This document shows, one piece after another, positions 1 through 9,034 of a stretch of DNA of 59,131 bases; the stretch's first letter is position 1; each line of letters opens with the position of its first letter. This stretch comes from Pseudomonas fluorescens (GTDB lineage: Bacteria; Pseudomonadota; Gammaproteobacteria; Pseudomonadales; Pseudomonadaceae). The position numbers and the translations under genes are program-made. The notes under the pieces are model-generated. The model was given only the letters and a program-made list of their open reading frames with translations. It was not told where the DNA came from and searched no databases. The stretch covers positions 1-59,131 of the forward strand of contig NZ_KZ478004.1 in NCBI RefSeq assembly GCF_002837185.1, in the 5' to 3' direction.

Positions 1-64
1 ACCAAAAAGGCTCTTGCCCCACCACTCGGCACCTCGCTCAGGCTCGGTGTGCCCGCAATCCGAC

Positions 65-149
65 ATTGATGTGGGGGGCCGCCGCCACGCGCCATCCATG
101 GCGCGGGGCGGCTAAACCGGCGTCCTGCCGGTTTACCCCCCACATCAAT
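65..149. repeat. multi-armed intergenic inverted repeat
   Basis: A perfect 14-bp outer stem pairs 65-78 (ATTGATGTGGGGGG) with 136-149. Inside it sit two further hairpins. One is 81-112: GCCGCC pairs with GGCGGC and CGCGCCAT with ATGGCGCG. The other is 113-135: TAAACCGGC pairs with GCCGGTTTA. The whole element can fold as a three-way junction in either strand. It resembles the dispersed palindromic intergenic repeats of fluorescent pseudomonads. Family membership is inferred, since only one copy lies in the window. It lies just downstream of the TonB-dependent receptor gene. Confidence 0.75.
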
Positions 150-186
150 ATCGAATTGCGGCCAGCGTGGTTTAACGGGGCGCCTG

Positions 187-220
187 AGATCAAGATCAAA
201 AGCAGATCAAGATCAAGAGC
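187..220. repeat. 17-bp tandem direct repeat
   Basis: Two adjacent 17-bp units, AGATCAAGATCAAAAGC and AGATCAAGATCAAGAGC, differ at one base. They lie between the multi-armed repeat and the stop codon of the receptor gene. No function is evident. Confidence 0.7.
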
Positions 221-279
221 GGCTCGCTGCGCATCGTGGTTAGCGTTGGGCGCTACAGCGTTGTGTAGATACCTATGGG

Positions 280-2631
280 TCAGTAGCGAAGCCTGACGGT
301 GGTGCCCACGGTTCGTTCGCTGCCCGTCATGACGCCGTAGTCACCGGCGCCGAGCAATGAGTACACGGCGCTAATGTACTGGCGGTCGAAGACGTTGCGC
401 ACCCAGCCTTCCACTTCCCAGGCACGGTCCTGGCTGCGTAACCCAAGGCGCAGGTTGGTGAGGCCGTAGCTGGGTTGATAGCTGCCTTCGCCACCTTCGA
501 GGGTGCCGTAGTAACCGGTCCTGAAGCTGTAGTCGATTCCGCTGTAGGCTTGCAATCCATACGCCAGCGAGTGGACGTGGGCCAGGCCGGCGCTGAAGCT
601 CCATTGCGGCGCGTTGTAGAGACGATCGCCGCTGAGGTCGCAAGTCCATTGGCCCGAGGCCGGTGGGCACGGGGCGTTGGGGAAGCTGCGGTAGCGCGCA
701 TCGTTCCAGGCCAGGCCCAGGCGTGCGGTGAGTGGGGCGGTGAGTTGCCAGGCCGAATCCAGTTCGATGCCGCGCAGGCGGACTTTGCCGACGTTGATCA
801 GGTTGTCGCGCAGCGGTGGCGCGAACAGCGAGGTCGGCGGGCTGTAGGTGAGCGCCTGGTAGTGGTCGACGTCGGTCTGGTAGACGGCAAGGTCGAGCAT
901 GGCGCGGTCCTCCCAGAAGCGCGTCTTCACGCCCAGTTCCAGGGCCGTGGCGCGTTCCGGTGCGAACGTGGGGGCGGTAAACGGGCCGACCACGTCGAAG
1001 TTGATTCCGCCGGCCTTGTAGCCCCGCGACCCACTGACGTAGCCCATCACGGCATCGTTGAAGCGGTAACTGGCGCTGAGCAGGCTGGACAGGCTGTTCT
1101 CTTCAATCGAGTCGTCACGGTAATAACCACCGCCGAGTGCGATCCCACGCAGCAATTGCCCGCCCGCCTGGAAAGCCTGTGGTAATCCATTCAGCGGAGC
1201 GAGGTTACTGACGTCGCGCGCGATCCAGCCGTCCTTGCGCTCCTGGCTGTAGCGCAGGCCGCCGGTGAGTTCCAGCGGATCAATCGGACGCCAGGAAACC
1301 TGGCCGAAAAGGGCGCGGCTTTCGCTTTTCTGCTCGCCATCGTACCGTTGCCGGGCGCCCTCCAGCAGCATGGCCGGCACCTGGTCTGGCGCGGTGAAGG
1401 CAATGCCATAGTTTTTTTTCAACGACGCCAGTTGGTCGCCGACGAACCATGGTGCGGCGTCCTTGCCGAATTCGACGTCGATCCTGCGGTGGAGCTGCTG
1501 ACGCAGGTAATAGAGCCCGGCGACATAGTCGATGGACGGGCCTGCGGTGCCCGACAGACGCCATTCCTGGCTGAACTGCCGGTGATCCAGCGCGGTTGCG
1601 GACGCGGCCACCGACAGCGCCGTGCTGTCGCCGTCGCGGGTAGCGCGGTAGTCCCAGTCGCGGTAGGCGGTGATGCTGGTAAAACGCATGGCCTGGTCGA
1701 AGTCCCGGTTCAATTCCAATGACACGCCGTTCTGCAGAGTCCGCGGTCGGCCCGGTGCGTCGATGCGTGTCTCGCGCCGGTAAGGGGAAGGCTCTGCCAG
1801 CGAATAGCCAAGGAACTTGGCGCGCTGGCGCGTCTGGGCGCTGTAATGATTGGCCAGCAGTACATTGCCGGCCTCGTTTTGCTCGGCATGGTCGGCGATC
1901 AGGCGCGCGCTGAAATCCGGGCCTGGCGTCCACAGCAATTGCCCGCGCAGGCCCTGGCTGTCGGCGTCGCCGAGGCGGGTGCCATCCTGCAGGTTGCGCA
2001 CGGCGCCATCGACCGAACGGTTGAAAACGTTGAGTCGCCCGGCCAGTACGTCACCCTGCAGCGGCCCGGAAATAACGCCGCGATATTCCCGCAAACCGCG
2101 CTCGCCCTGGCTGGCCTCGAGGTTGGCTTCGGGTTCAAAGGTTGGCGGGCGCGTGATGATGCTCAGCGCGCCGGCGCTGGTGTTTTTGCCGAACAAGGTG
2201 CCTTGCGGCCCGCGCAGGACTTCGATGCGCTCGATGTCCATCAACTCGGTGAAGGCCATGCCCTGGCGCGCCTGGTAAACGCCATCGACGTAGGTGCCGA
2301 CGCTGCCTTCCAGGCCATCGTTGTAGGTGGTGGCGCCCAAGCCGCGCAGTCCGAACCCGGCGAAGCGGGCGTCATGACCGGACACCACCAGGCCGGGTAC
2401 CCGCTGTTGGATGTCCTGGAACCGGTGCAGGCCGGCCTCGTCCAATTGATCACCGTAGAGCACGCTGATCGGGATCGGCACGTCTTGCACCGCCTCTTCA
2501 CGGCGCCTGGCGGTGACGGTTGATTCATCCAGCGTGAGCGGGCCGGGTGCCTCAGCCCCGGCATTTGCCGGCGCCCAGGGCAGTGCCGCAAGGCAGCCAA
2601 CCCAGAGCAGCCGATAACCTGGACCCGGCAT
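280..2631 (-). CDS. TonB-dependent outer-membrane receptor
   Basis: A 783-residue protein. An N-terminal signal sequence ends near the ANAGAEA stretch, followed by a TonB-box-like TLDESTVTA. The plug domain has PGLVVSGHDARFAGFGLRG and IERIEVLRGPQGTLFG motifs at about residues 45-160. A long beta-barrel follows and closes with the terminal aromatic VRLRY. It should import a ligand across the outer membrane using TonB energy; the ligand cannot be read from the sequence. The ATG at 2631 lies two bases after the stop of the upstream kinase gene, so translation is probably coupled and an in-frame upstream ATG is not used. Its place as third gene behind a response regulator and a sensor kinase suggests a receptor whose operon carries its own signalling system. 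No periplasmic or inner-membrane transport gene lies beside it. Confidence 0.92.
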   Translation of the reverse strand: MPGPGYRLLWVGCLAALPWAPANAGAEAPGPLTLDESTVTARRREEAVQDVPIPISVLYGDQLDEAGLHRFQDIQQRVPGLVVSGHDARFAGFGLRGLGATTYNDGLEGSVGTYVDGVYQARQGMAFTELMDIERIEVLRGPQGTLFGKNTSAGALSIITRPPTFEPEANLEASQGERGLREYRGVISGPLQGDVLAGRLNVFNRSVDGAVRNLQDGTRLGDADSQGLRGQLLWTPGPDFSARLIADHAEQNEAGNVLLANHYSAQTRQRAKFLGYSLAEPSPYRRETRIDAPGRPRTLQNGVSLELNRDFDQAMRFTSITAYRDWDYRATRDGDSTALSVAASATALDHRQFSQEWRLSGTAGPSIDYVAGLYYLRQQLHRRIDVEFGKDAAPWFVGDQLASLKKNYGIAFTAPDQVPAMLLEGARQRYDGEQKSESRALFGQVSWRPIDPLELTGGLRYSQERKDGWIARDVSNLAPLNGLPQAFQAGGQLLRGIALGGGYYRDDSIEENSLSSLLSASYRFNDAVMGYVSGSRGYKAGGINFDVVGPFTAPTFAPERATALELGVKTRFWEDRAMLDLAVYQTDVDHYQALTYSPPTSLFAPPLRDNLINVGKVRLRGIELDSAWQLTAPLTARLGLAWNDARYRSFPNAPCPPASGQWTCDLSGDRLYNAPQWSFSAGLAHVHSLAYGLQAYSGIDYSFRTGYYGTLEGGEGSYQPSYGLTNLRLGLRSQDRAWEVEGWVRNVFDRQYISAVYSLLGAGDYGVMTGSERTVGTTVRLRY

Positions 2632-2632
2632 G

Positions 2633-5035
2633 CTAAACCTCCCTGGCCATCTCGCGACGCACCGTGTCCGGGCAGGCCAGCGTCTTGACCCAGGCCAGCA
2701 ATTCCCGGCTGTCGGCGGGCTTGAGCAGTACCGCGTCGAACGCCAGGGCATCCGGATAATCCTGCGGCCTGCGGGGCGGGACCGCCGAATACAGCATCAC
2801 GGGAAGAGGGCCCCAGTGATCGCGCACCTGCCGCAGCAGTTCCCAGCCATCCATGCCGGGCATCATCTGGTCGCTGATCAGCAGGTCGACCGGTTGTGCG
2901 GCCAGGCAGGCCAAGGCAGCTTCGCCGTCCGCCGCCATGCTCACGTCAAAACCGTAGCCAGCCAGCAGGTCATACAGCCATTCGCTGTTCTGCTCTACGT
3001 CATCTACCAGCAGAACATGCTTGCCCCGGCCGTCGAGCGGCGCGGCGTTGTTGTCGACGATGCCCAGTTCCAGATCCTGCTCCCCGGCGCAGTTGAGTCG
3101 CAGGCGAAAACTGAAGTGGCTGCCGCCCCGTTCACTGGCGTGCGGTTCGAGCCGGCTGTCCATGCGCGCCAGCAACTGCGTGACAATCGACAAGCCCAGC
3201 CCGCTGCCCTCATGGTGCTGCGCATTGCGGCCACGGCGGAACGGTTGCAGCAGGTGTTCGAATTCGTGTGGATCGATGCCGATACCGGTGTCGATCACGC
3301 TGAAGTACAGCTCCACGCGCTCGGCAGTCGCGCCCGGCTGAGCGCTCACTTCGAAACGGATCTGGCCGTCGCGGGTGAACTTTGCCGCGTTCGCCAGCAG
3401 GTTCATGAGGATTTGCCGAAGACGTGTGAAGTCGGCCTCGACCAGTGGCGGCAGGTCATCTGCCAGCACCGCTTCGAAAGTGTTGCCCTGGCGCGCGGCC
3501 AGAAAGCCGGCCTCATCGGCGATCTCCTTGAGGAAGCCGTACAGGTAACCCGGCGCGAGGCTCAGTTGCATGTGCTCCAGTTCGCCACGGGAAAATTCGA
3601 GCATTTCATCGATCAGTTCCAGTTGCTGGCGGGCATTGCGTTCGATCGTGGCTTGGTAATCGCGGTTCGGCCCGGCGTGCAGCAGGCGCGCATAGTCGAT
3701 GATGCGCACCAGCGGCGAGCGCAGGTCGTGGCTGATCCGCGCCATCAGGGCGCTGCGCGCCGCCAGCGATTCGCGCAACTGCGCGGTGCGCAGCGCGACG
3801 GTGCTTTCCAGGCGTTCGTGCTCGGCCTGGCGTTGGTGTTCGAGGCTGGACAGCGCGTGCTTTTCACGGTCGCGGCTGCGCGCGACTTCCATGATCAAGG
3901 TGCACACCAGCAACGCCACGCCTGCCAGCGTGGACGATAAGCTGTATTTGCTGTGCGGCGACTGCCAGGGCAGCTGTTCCTGAGGGAAAAAAATCCGCAT
4001 CAGCAATTGGCCCAGCAAGAGCCCCGGCACCAGCCAGGCCATCGAGCTGTAACGCAGGCGTCTGCGCCAGGCCATGACTAACGTGGCGAGCAACACGGCA
4101 TAAAAGCTCATCAGTGACCATTGGATGAGTTGTGCGCCCTGGACCGGATCGACGTTCAGCCACCAGAGCCGGCCCAGAAGGCAGCCCGACAGGGGCACCC
4201 AATAGCTCCAGCCAATGGCTTTGGGCAGGTGCGATACCTGCAACAGCACACGCATATAGGCCAGGAACAGGATGAACGAGACCACGCTGGCGCAGGTCAG
4301 CCACTCGCGCGTCCAGCCCAGCGCGGCGGGCCAGTAGACCAGGTAGCCATTGAGGATGCAGGTCAGCAGAATGTAGCTGAGCACCGCGCCCGCGTTCACG
4401 CTCAGCAATCGGGAGCGCAGGATCCAGCCGACGATCAGGCCGAACGGGACGACCAGCAGGACAATGCCAAGGGTGAGTCCGTCGCTCAGGTAGGTCTGTT
4501 GCTGACTGCGCAGCAGTGCCGGTTCGGACCACAGTTGCGGCTCCAGCAGCATTTGGAAATGGCTCGTCACGCGGATGAGCACAGTGACGTTTTCCCGCGC
4601 GGCCAGCGAGATCGGGAACGCAGGCTGACGCGCGGGGGGCTGGGGCCATTCGGTCAGGGGGTGGGCGCTACCGGCGTGTGCATCGCTCCACTGTCCATCG
4701 GCGCGCCGGTAGACGCGGATGTCTTCCAGGCGCGGCGCCCCGACCACCAGCAGGCGCGAACACGCCACATCGCTCGCGTTGGTGAACTGCACGCGCAACC
4801 AGAATGCGGAGCGGCTATAGCCTTGGGTCGGCCAGCCTGGGCGTGTGGCGGCGAAACGCGCTTCGGGCAGTCGAGCAACGTCTTGCACGCTCAAGCTGGC
4901 CTGGGTGTCCTCGAAAATGTGCAGCATGGGCATCAGGTCCAGGTGCTCGGCCTGGCAGATATCCACGGGGGCGGCGCGCAGCAGGCCTGCGGATAACAAT
5001 GCCAGCGTCAGCAACAGGAACTGTAGAAGCCGCAT
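2633..5035 (-). CDS. hybrid sensor histidine kinase, 7TMR-DISM type
   Basis: 800 residues. A signal sequence (1-21) is followed by a periplasmic DISMED2-like sensory domain (about 25-170) and about seven membrane helices (about 185-385). Next come a HisKA domain with H436 in ARISHDLRSPL, a HATPase domain with the N box around LMNLLANAAKF (about 543-553) and G boxes DTGIGID and GSGLGLSI. A C-terminal receiver has DD at 678-679 and phospho-acceptor D722 in SDQMMPGMDG. 7TMR-DISM proteins are known to sense carbohydrate-like or other small ligands. The ATG at 5035 overlaps the TGA of the response-regulator gene by one base (TGATG), so an in-frame upstream start at 5122 is rejected. The C-terminal receiver implies a phosphorelay or a feedback-controlled kinase. 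It is in one operon with the regulator upstream and the receptor downstream. Confidence 0.93.
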   Translation of the reverse strand: MRLLQFLLLTLALLSAGLLRAAPVDICQAEHLDLMPMLHIFEDTQASLSVQDVARLPEARFAATRPGWPTQGYSRSAFWLRVQFTNASDVACSRLLVVGAPRLEDIRVYRRADGQWSDAHAGSAHPLTEWPQPPARQPAFPISLAARENVTVLIRVTSHFQMLLEPQLWSEPALLRSQQQTYLSDGLTLGIVLLVVPFGLIVGWILRSRLLSVNAGAVLSYILLTCILNGYLVYWPAALGWTREWLTCASVVSFILFLAYMRVLLQVSHLPKAIGWSYWVPLSGCLLGRLWWLNVDPVQGAQLIQWSLMSFYAVLLATLVMAWRRRLRYSSMAWLVPGLLLGQLLMRIFFPQEQLPWQSPHSKYSLSSTLAGVALLVCTLIMEVARSRDREKHALSSLEHQRQAEHERLESTVALRTAQLRESLAARSALMARISHDLRSPLVRIIDYARLLHAGPNRDYQATIERNARQQLELIDEMLEFSRGELEHMQLSLAPGYLYGFLKEIADEAGFLAARQGNTFEAVLADDLPPLVEADFTRLRQILMNLLANAAKFTRDGQIRFEVSAQPGATAERVELYFSVIDTGIGIDPHEFEHLLQPFRRGRNAQHHEGSGLGLSIVTQLLARMDSRLEPHASERGGSHFSFRLRLNCAGEQDLELGIVDNNAAPLDGRGKHVLLVDDVEQNSEWLYDLLAGYGFDVSMAADGEAALACLAAQPVDLLISDQMMPGMDGWELLRQVRDHWGPLPVMLYSAVPPRRPQDYPDALAFDAVLLKPADSRELLAWVKTLACPDTVRREMAREV

Positions 5036-5853
5036 CAGGCGTGCTCGTTGCCCAGGGCGTGCTGGCGAAACTGACTGGGCGTCATGCCGATTCGCTGGCG
5101 GAATGCGGTGGCGAAGTTGCACGCATTGCGAAAGCCCACCAGTTCGGCCACGTCCTGCACACTCATGGCGCTTTCGCAGAGCAGTGCCTGGCCACGACGC
5201 AGCCTTGCATCGCGAATGTAGGCGAACACGGTCAGCCCCAAATGCTCACGGAAAATCGCGGAGAGGCGTTTTTCATGGGTGCCGACTTTTTGCGCAAGGC
5301 AGGGCAGGGAAGGTATGTCGTCCAGTTGGTGTTCAATCACTCGCATGGCCGCCCTCAACACGATTTCATCGCCTTGCGGTGCTGGCTCGGTCAGGCTGGC
5401 CTGAAGGGGCGGCGGCGCTCGCCAGGTCAATTGCAGATGAATCCTGATGCGCGCCAGGACTTCCTCGGGCGCATAGGATTTGGGGATGTAGTCCACCGCG
5501 CCCACGGCCAGCCCTTCGAGGCGTTCCAGTGAGGTATTTGCCGATGACAGGAACAGGATCGGCGTATGCCGGGTGGCCGGCGCCTCGCGTAACAGCCTGC
5601 ACAGGCTGAAACCGTCCATGTGTGGCATGTGAACATCCAGCACGATCAGGTCCGGGCCCAGGGCGAGTGCCCGTTGATAGCCCTGATGGGCATCGCTGGC
5701 CACCGAAACGCGCCAGGGCTGGGTCTTGAGCAGAATGAGCGTGGCACGGATATCTTCAGGGGCATCGTCGATCAGCAGAATATGCGGCAGCGCGTCGCAC
5801 GCGCCCGCGTCCTGCGCAGTCGTTGCCCGCCTGTCGTAGTGGCCATTGTTCAT
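5035..5853 (-). CDS. response regulator with receiver and AraC-type DNA-binding domain
   Basis: 272 residues. The receiver domain (about 23-140) has acidic pair D29-D30 (LLIDDAPED), phospho-acceptor D73 (LIVLDVHMPHMDG) and conserved K125 (DYIPKSY). An AraC/XylS double helix-turn-helix (about 175-265) carries the family signature VGFRNACNFATAFRQRIGMTPSQFR. It is the likely partner of the adjacent kinase and the first gene of the three-gene unit. The start at 5853 is preceded by AGAGAACC, a modest ribosome site; a longer frame to 5961 has no better support. The receiver-AraC order is unusual for a stand-alone regulator, because most receiver proteins carry OmpR- or NarL-type output. It probably activates the receptor gene or a distant target. 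Confidence 0.92.
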   Translation of the reverse strand: MNNGHYDRRATTAQDAGACDALPHILLIDDAPEDIRATLILLKTQPWRVSVASDAHQGYQRALALGPDLIVLDVHMPHMDGFSLCRLLREAPATRHTPILFLSSANTSLERLEGLAVGAVDYIPKSYAPEEVLARIRIHLQLTWRAPPPLQASLTEPAPQGDEIVLRAAMRVIEHQLDDIPSLPCLAQKVGTHEKRLSAIFREHLGLTVFAYIRDARLRRGQALLCESAMSVQDVAELVGFRNACNFATAFRQRIGMTPSQFRQHALGNEHA

Positions 5854-5997
5854 TCGCCAGGTTCTCTTATCGGTTTTGTTGCCGCGACATCGCCAGCGCG
5901 CCCCGGGGGATTGGCCAGCAGGCATTCGCTCAAGCGTTGCCTGCCTGCCGGATTGCCGCACTTTAGAGCGTTTTGCAACGATAAGTCACGTCACGCT

Positions 5998-6936
5998 TCA
6001 GCTGACCTGGACGGCCAGCGTCCTTTCAACCCGGGAGTCTGCGTTGAAGTCGAGGAGGGAGATAAAGCTGTCCATCAGCGGTGTTTGGTTGAGGGTGTTC
6101 CAGCTCATATATAAGCCGATCGACGGGTTGGGGGCGGCGGTCAACGCAGAGATCCGGCGAAACAGGACCTTGTCGCGCATGATTGAGTTGGCAATTGATT
6201 CAGGCACCAGCGCGACGCCAAAACCACAGGCCACCAAGCCGATCAAGGTATGGATCTGTGCGGCTTCCTGCACCACCTTGGGATAAAAACCGGCAGCTTC
6301 GCACAAGGCGATAAGCTGACTGTGATAGCCGGGCCCCAAGGCTTCGGGGGTGAATACGAAGTCTTCCCCGGCGAAATCCCGCAAGTCGATCCGGCCCTCC
6401 TCAGCCTTGGGGTGATGGACGGGCAGCGCCAGCACGATCTCTTCATTCAGCACTAGACGTGATTGGAAGTTTTGCGCCGAAATCGGCAGCTGGCGCATGA
6501 AGGCGATATCCGCTTCTTCGCACAGGATGGCCTTGGCCTGACTGGCGGAGGGCATCTCCCTGATGACCAATTGGACCTTGGGGAAGGTCTCGCGGAACTG
6601 GCGCAAGGTATTGAGCAGCGACTCGTATCCGGCGATCGATACTGCGGTCACCGTCAGTTTTCCCGCAATCCCTTCGGACACTTGACGGGCACGTTCGATG
6701 CCCAGCTCCAGCTCCTTGAGCGTGCTATAGGCAGCCTTCAGGAACGCACCCCCGGCGGGGGTCAGGTTGACCCCGCGTTTATTCCGGTTGAACAACCTGA
6801 ACCCCAATTTATCTTCCAGCCGATTGATCGCCTGGCTCAAAGGCGGCTGGGCCATGTGCAGGCGGATGGCAGCCTTGTGGAAATGCAACTCTTCAGCCAC
6901 GGCGATGAACTGGCGCAGCAGGCGGGTTTCGATCAT
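5998..6936 (-). CDS. LysR-family transcriptional regulator
   Basis: 312 residues from the ATG at 6936. An N-terminal winged helix (about 1-60, FHKAAIRLHMAQPPLSQAI) precedes a LysR substrate-binding domain. The ATG is preceded by AAGGAACAGAAGAA, whereas the longer frame to 6987 lacks a site. It is divergent from the SDR gene at 7086. The shared intergenic region holds the dyad TTGATA-N9-TATCAA at 6992-7012, a LysR-like site, so it is the likely regulator of the SDR and (formerly) gluconolactonase genes. Confidence 0.9.
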   Translation of the reverse strand: MIETRLLRQFIAVAEELHFHKAAIRLHMAQPPLSQAINRLEDKLGFRLFNRNKRGVNLTPAGGAFLKAAYSTLKELELGIERARQVSEGIAGKLTVTAVSIAGYESLLNTLRQFRETFPKVQLVIREMPSASQAKAILCEEADIAFMRQLPISAQNFQSRLVLNEEIVLALPVHHPKAEEGRIDLRDFAGEDFVFTPEALGPGYHSQLIALCEAAGFYPKVVQEAAQIHTLIGLVACGFGVALVPESIANSIMRDKVLFRRISALTAAPNPSIGLYMSWNTLNQTPLMDSFISLLDFNADSRVERTLAVQVS

Positions 6937-6991
6937 TTCTTCTGTTCCTTCATTGAACTGATCAGCAGGCTTACAGGGACCCGACATTAAC

Positions 6992-7012
6992 TTGATATTA
7001 ATCAGGTATCAA
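6992..7012. promoter_or_regulatory. candidate LysR operator
   Basis: TTGATA-N9-TATCAA is a perfect 6-bp dyad lying between the divergent LysR and SDR genes. It contains the T-N11-A arrangement common to LysR sites. Assignment to the adjacent regulator is inference. Confidence 0.5.
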
Positions 7013-7085
7013 CTTTGGCCGCCCTTAGTATTAAACAGGTCCGATAGACATTGTTAGGATGAAGGCACTCCAGAGGAAATAGCCA

Positions 7086-7931
7086 ATGAACTTTACAGGA
7101 AGAACTGCAATTGTAACGGGTGCGGGTCGAGGCCTCGGCTTTAGTTATGCGCAATCGTTAGCCGCGTTGGGCGCCAACGTTGTGATCAGTGATATCGGCG
7201 CAGACAAGCTGGGCGCGGGGGGCGATGGCTCGATTGCCATGGATGCGGCACAAACCCTTAAAGACAAAGGGTTGCGCGTGGTGGGGCATCACGGCGACCT
7301 GTCCACCGAACAGGGTTGCCAGCAATTGGTGGACAAGGCGATCGAGGCATTTGGGCAACTCGATATCTTGATTCACAATGCCGGTTGGGTCGGTTATCAA
7401 CCCATTGAAGAGGCTGACGCAACGTTTATTGGTCGCGCGGTGGATATCAATATTTATACGCCCGTATGGTTATGTAAATTTGCCTGGAAATATCTGAAAC
7501 ACTCTACTGCTGCGCGGGTCGTGCTGACGTCCTCCGACCGTGCGATGTATCAGCATTATGCGCAACCGGGCCTGGTGGCGTACGCCGCCGCAAAGATGGC
7601 CCAACTGGGCATCATGAATGCGTTGAGCATGGAAGGCGCGCCAGTGGGCATCCTGGTCAACGCGGTATCGCCGGTTGCCAAGACGCGTATGTGGGGCGTG
7701 ACCGAAGAACCGGAAAACCTCAAGCCCGAATGGGTAGCGCCGGGTGTGGTCTTTCTGGCATCGCAGCAGTGCAATGATACGGGCTATGTCTTGCGCGCCA
7801 GCAACGGCCAGTTTACGGCGACGCGGTTTGTCGAAAACCCGGGTGTCGACTATCCCGTCGATCTGGCCCGAGTCAAAGCCGCCAGTGCCGAGCAGGTTGC
7901 CCAACGTTGGAACGAAATCAAGGAGTGTTGA
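7086..7931 (+). CDS. short-chain dehydrogenase/reductase
   Basis: 281 residues. The Rossmann nucleotide motif TGAGRGLG lies at 12-19, NAG (NAGWVG) near residue 98, a catalytic Ser in TSSDRAM, and the catalytic YAAAK with its Lys. The N-terminal half resembles the 3-hydroxyacyl-CoA dehydrogenase-like SDRs (insert GGDGSIAMDAA), but the substrate cannot be read. A strong AGAGGAAA site precedes the ATG. It is followed after three bases by a gluconolactonase-type remnant; an SDR with a lactonase is a usual pair for oxidising a sugar and opening the lactone, so sugar or polyol oxidation is a plausible former role. Likely under control of the divergent LysR gene. Confidence 0.9.
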   Translation: MNFTGRTAIVTGAGRGLGFSYAQSLAALGANVVISDIGADKLGAGGDGSIAMDAAQTLKDKGLRVVGHHGDLSTEQGCQQLVDKAIEAFGQLDILIHNAGWVGYQPIEEADATFIGRAVDINIYTPVWLCKFAWKYLKHSTAARVVLTSSDRAMYQHYAQPGLVAYAAAKMAQLGIMNALSMEGAPVGILVNAVSPVAKTRMWGVTEEPENLKPEWVAPGVVFLASQQCNDTGYVLRASNGQFTATRFVENPGVDYPVDLARVKAASAEQVAQRWNEIKEC

Positions 7932-7933
7932 AT

Positions 7934-8249
7934 ATGCCTGCTCGGGAAGCGCCACGTCTTTTTTTCGCCTGTCAGGCCGATTTGGGCGAAAGCCCGGTCT
8001 GGGATGAAACCTCTGCGTGTCTGCTGTTCGTGGACATCAGTGGCGGCTGGATCAACGCTTTGGGCCCACAGGGCAACCTGACACGCCTGTGATATGCGAG
8101 CGTTGTTCATTACCACCGCCGAAGTTGGGATGTCTGCGAACGAGCACGCGGACTATCCGGAGGCGGGCAACATCTACAGCATTCGGTTGCCGATGGCAGG
8201 AAGGCCGCGCTACCGTTTCAAGGTACATAAATCCAATAATTGTGGCTAA
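7934..8249 (+). pseudogene. SMP-30/gluconolactonase remnant with internal deletion
   Basis: Frame one (7934-8092) encodes the N-terminal SMP-30 signature LGESPVWDETSACLLFVDI and then stops. Frame two (8094-8249) encodes a typical C-terminal strand, LFITTAEVGMSANE, followed by IYSIRLPMAGRPRYRF. The whole middle of the roughly 290-residue beta-propeller, including metal-binding residues, is missing, and the joint is out of frame. It begins three bases after the SDR gene, so it was once the second gene of that operon. No function remains. Confidence 0.85.
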
Positions 8250-8339
8250 TCACGGAAAATAATCCATAAGCCCCAAAATCAGGGGGGCTATGCAGCTGAA
8301 TAGAAGCGCGTGTCAATTCTATAATTTCAGGCACTGACG

Positions 8340-9034
8340 ATTGGCTGGGCACACACCATTGAAATGGTCTACGCCGAGTGCCTGCGCATGTGCGGTATCG
8401 AACCCCCCCCAAACGCAGTACTTCAGTCTGCCCGATGGGTTGGCGGCATTTGCCAGTAAGCGATTTGACCGCCAGGATGGCTTGCGCAGACCCATGTAAA
8501 GCCTTGCGGCCTTTACCGGGGCCGATTCCCGCTCGCCGGGCGTGTTGGACTACGTCAACTTCCTGCGCGCAACACAAATGTGTACCAACGACGTGCGAGA
8601 GATGACGGTCGCCTTTGAACGTGCAGTCTTCAACGTTGCGTTCCACAACCGAGACGATCATCCCAAGAACTTTGCAAGACGGTCAGCGGAGACTGTCGCC
8701 GGCTTACGATGTGACCTTCTGCGAGGGACCGGGTGGGTATCACCAGATGGATGTGATGGGGGAAGTCCTGTCGATTTCCCGTACGCACATGCTTCGGCTT
8801 GCCGAGGAAGCCGAGGTCCCCCCGGAGGTTGCCGGCAGAATGATTGACGGCATTTTTGATGTGGCGAGCCGGTTTGCACGCATTGCCGAGGATCTGTACC
8901 CAGAGGTAAACACTCAAGAAACATTGCGCACGATCCAAGGGCGCATTGATCAGAACGTCGCTCGGCTAAACCAAGGTCACGCGAGTAGCGGTCGCCGTTC
9001 TGATCCGAAGTCACAAATCTTGGATCGCAAGTGA
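8340..9034 (+). pseudogene. HipA-like kinase remnant (C-terminal half)
   Basis: Pieces of a HipA-type serine/threonine kinase lie in three frames. Around 8343-8405 is WAHTIEMVYAECLRMCGIEP. From 8422 comes FSLPDGLAAFASKRFDR, with an in-frame TAA at 8497. After it the same frame continues with the HipA core NFLRATQMCTNDVREMTVAF and NVAFHNRDDHPKNFA. A shift near 8680 leads to RLSPAYDVTFCEGPGGYHQM and the C-terminal helices up to 9034. The N-terminal half and any hipB antitoxin are absent. HipA proteins are toxin kinases of toxin-antitoxin modules; this copy cannot be functional. It lies directly upstream of the four-gene membrane operon. Confidence 0.85.

Noticed and set aside
2630..3940. Plus-strand open frame of 436 codons
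   Set aside because: Antisense to the kinase catalytic and receiver domains, which are intact.
8218..8661. Minus-strand 147-codon frame in the hipA region
   Set aside because: The plus strand carries HipA sequence in pieces; the minus frame has no similarity.
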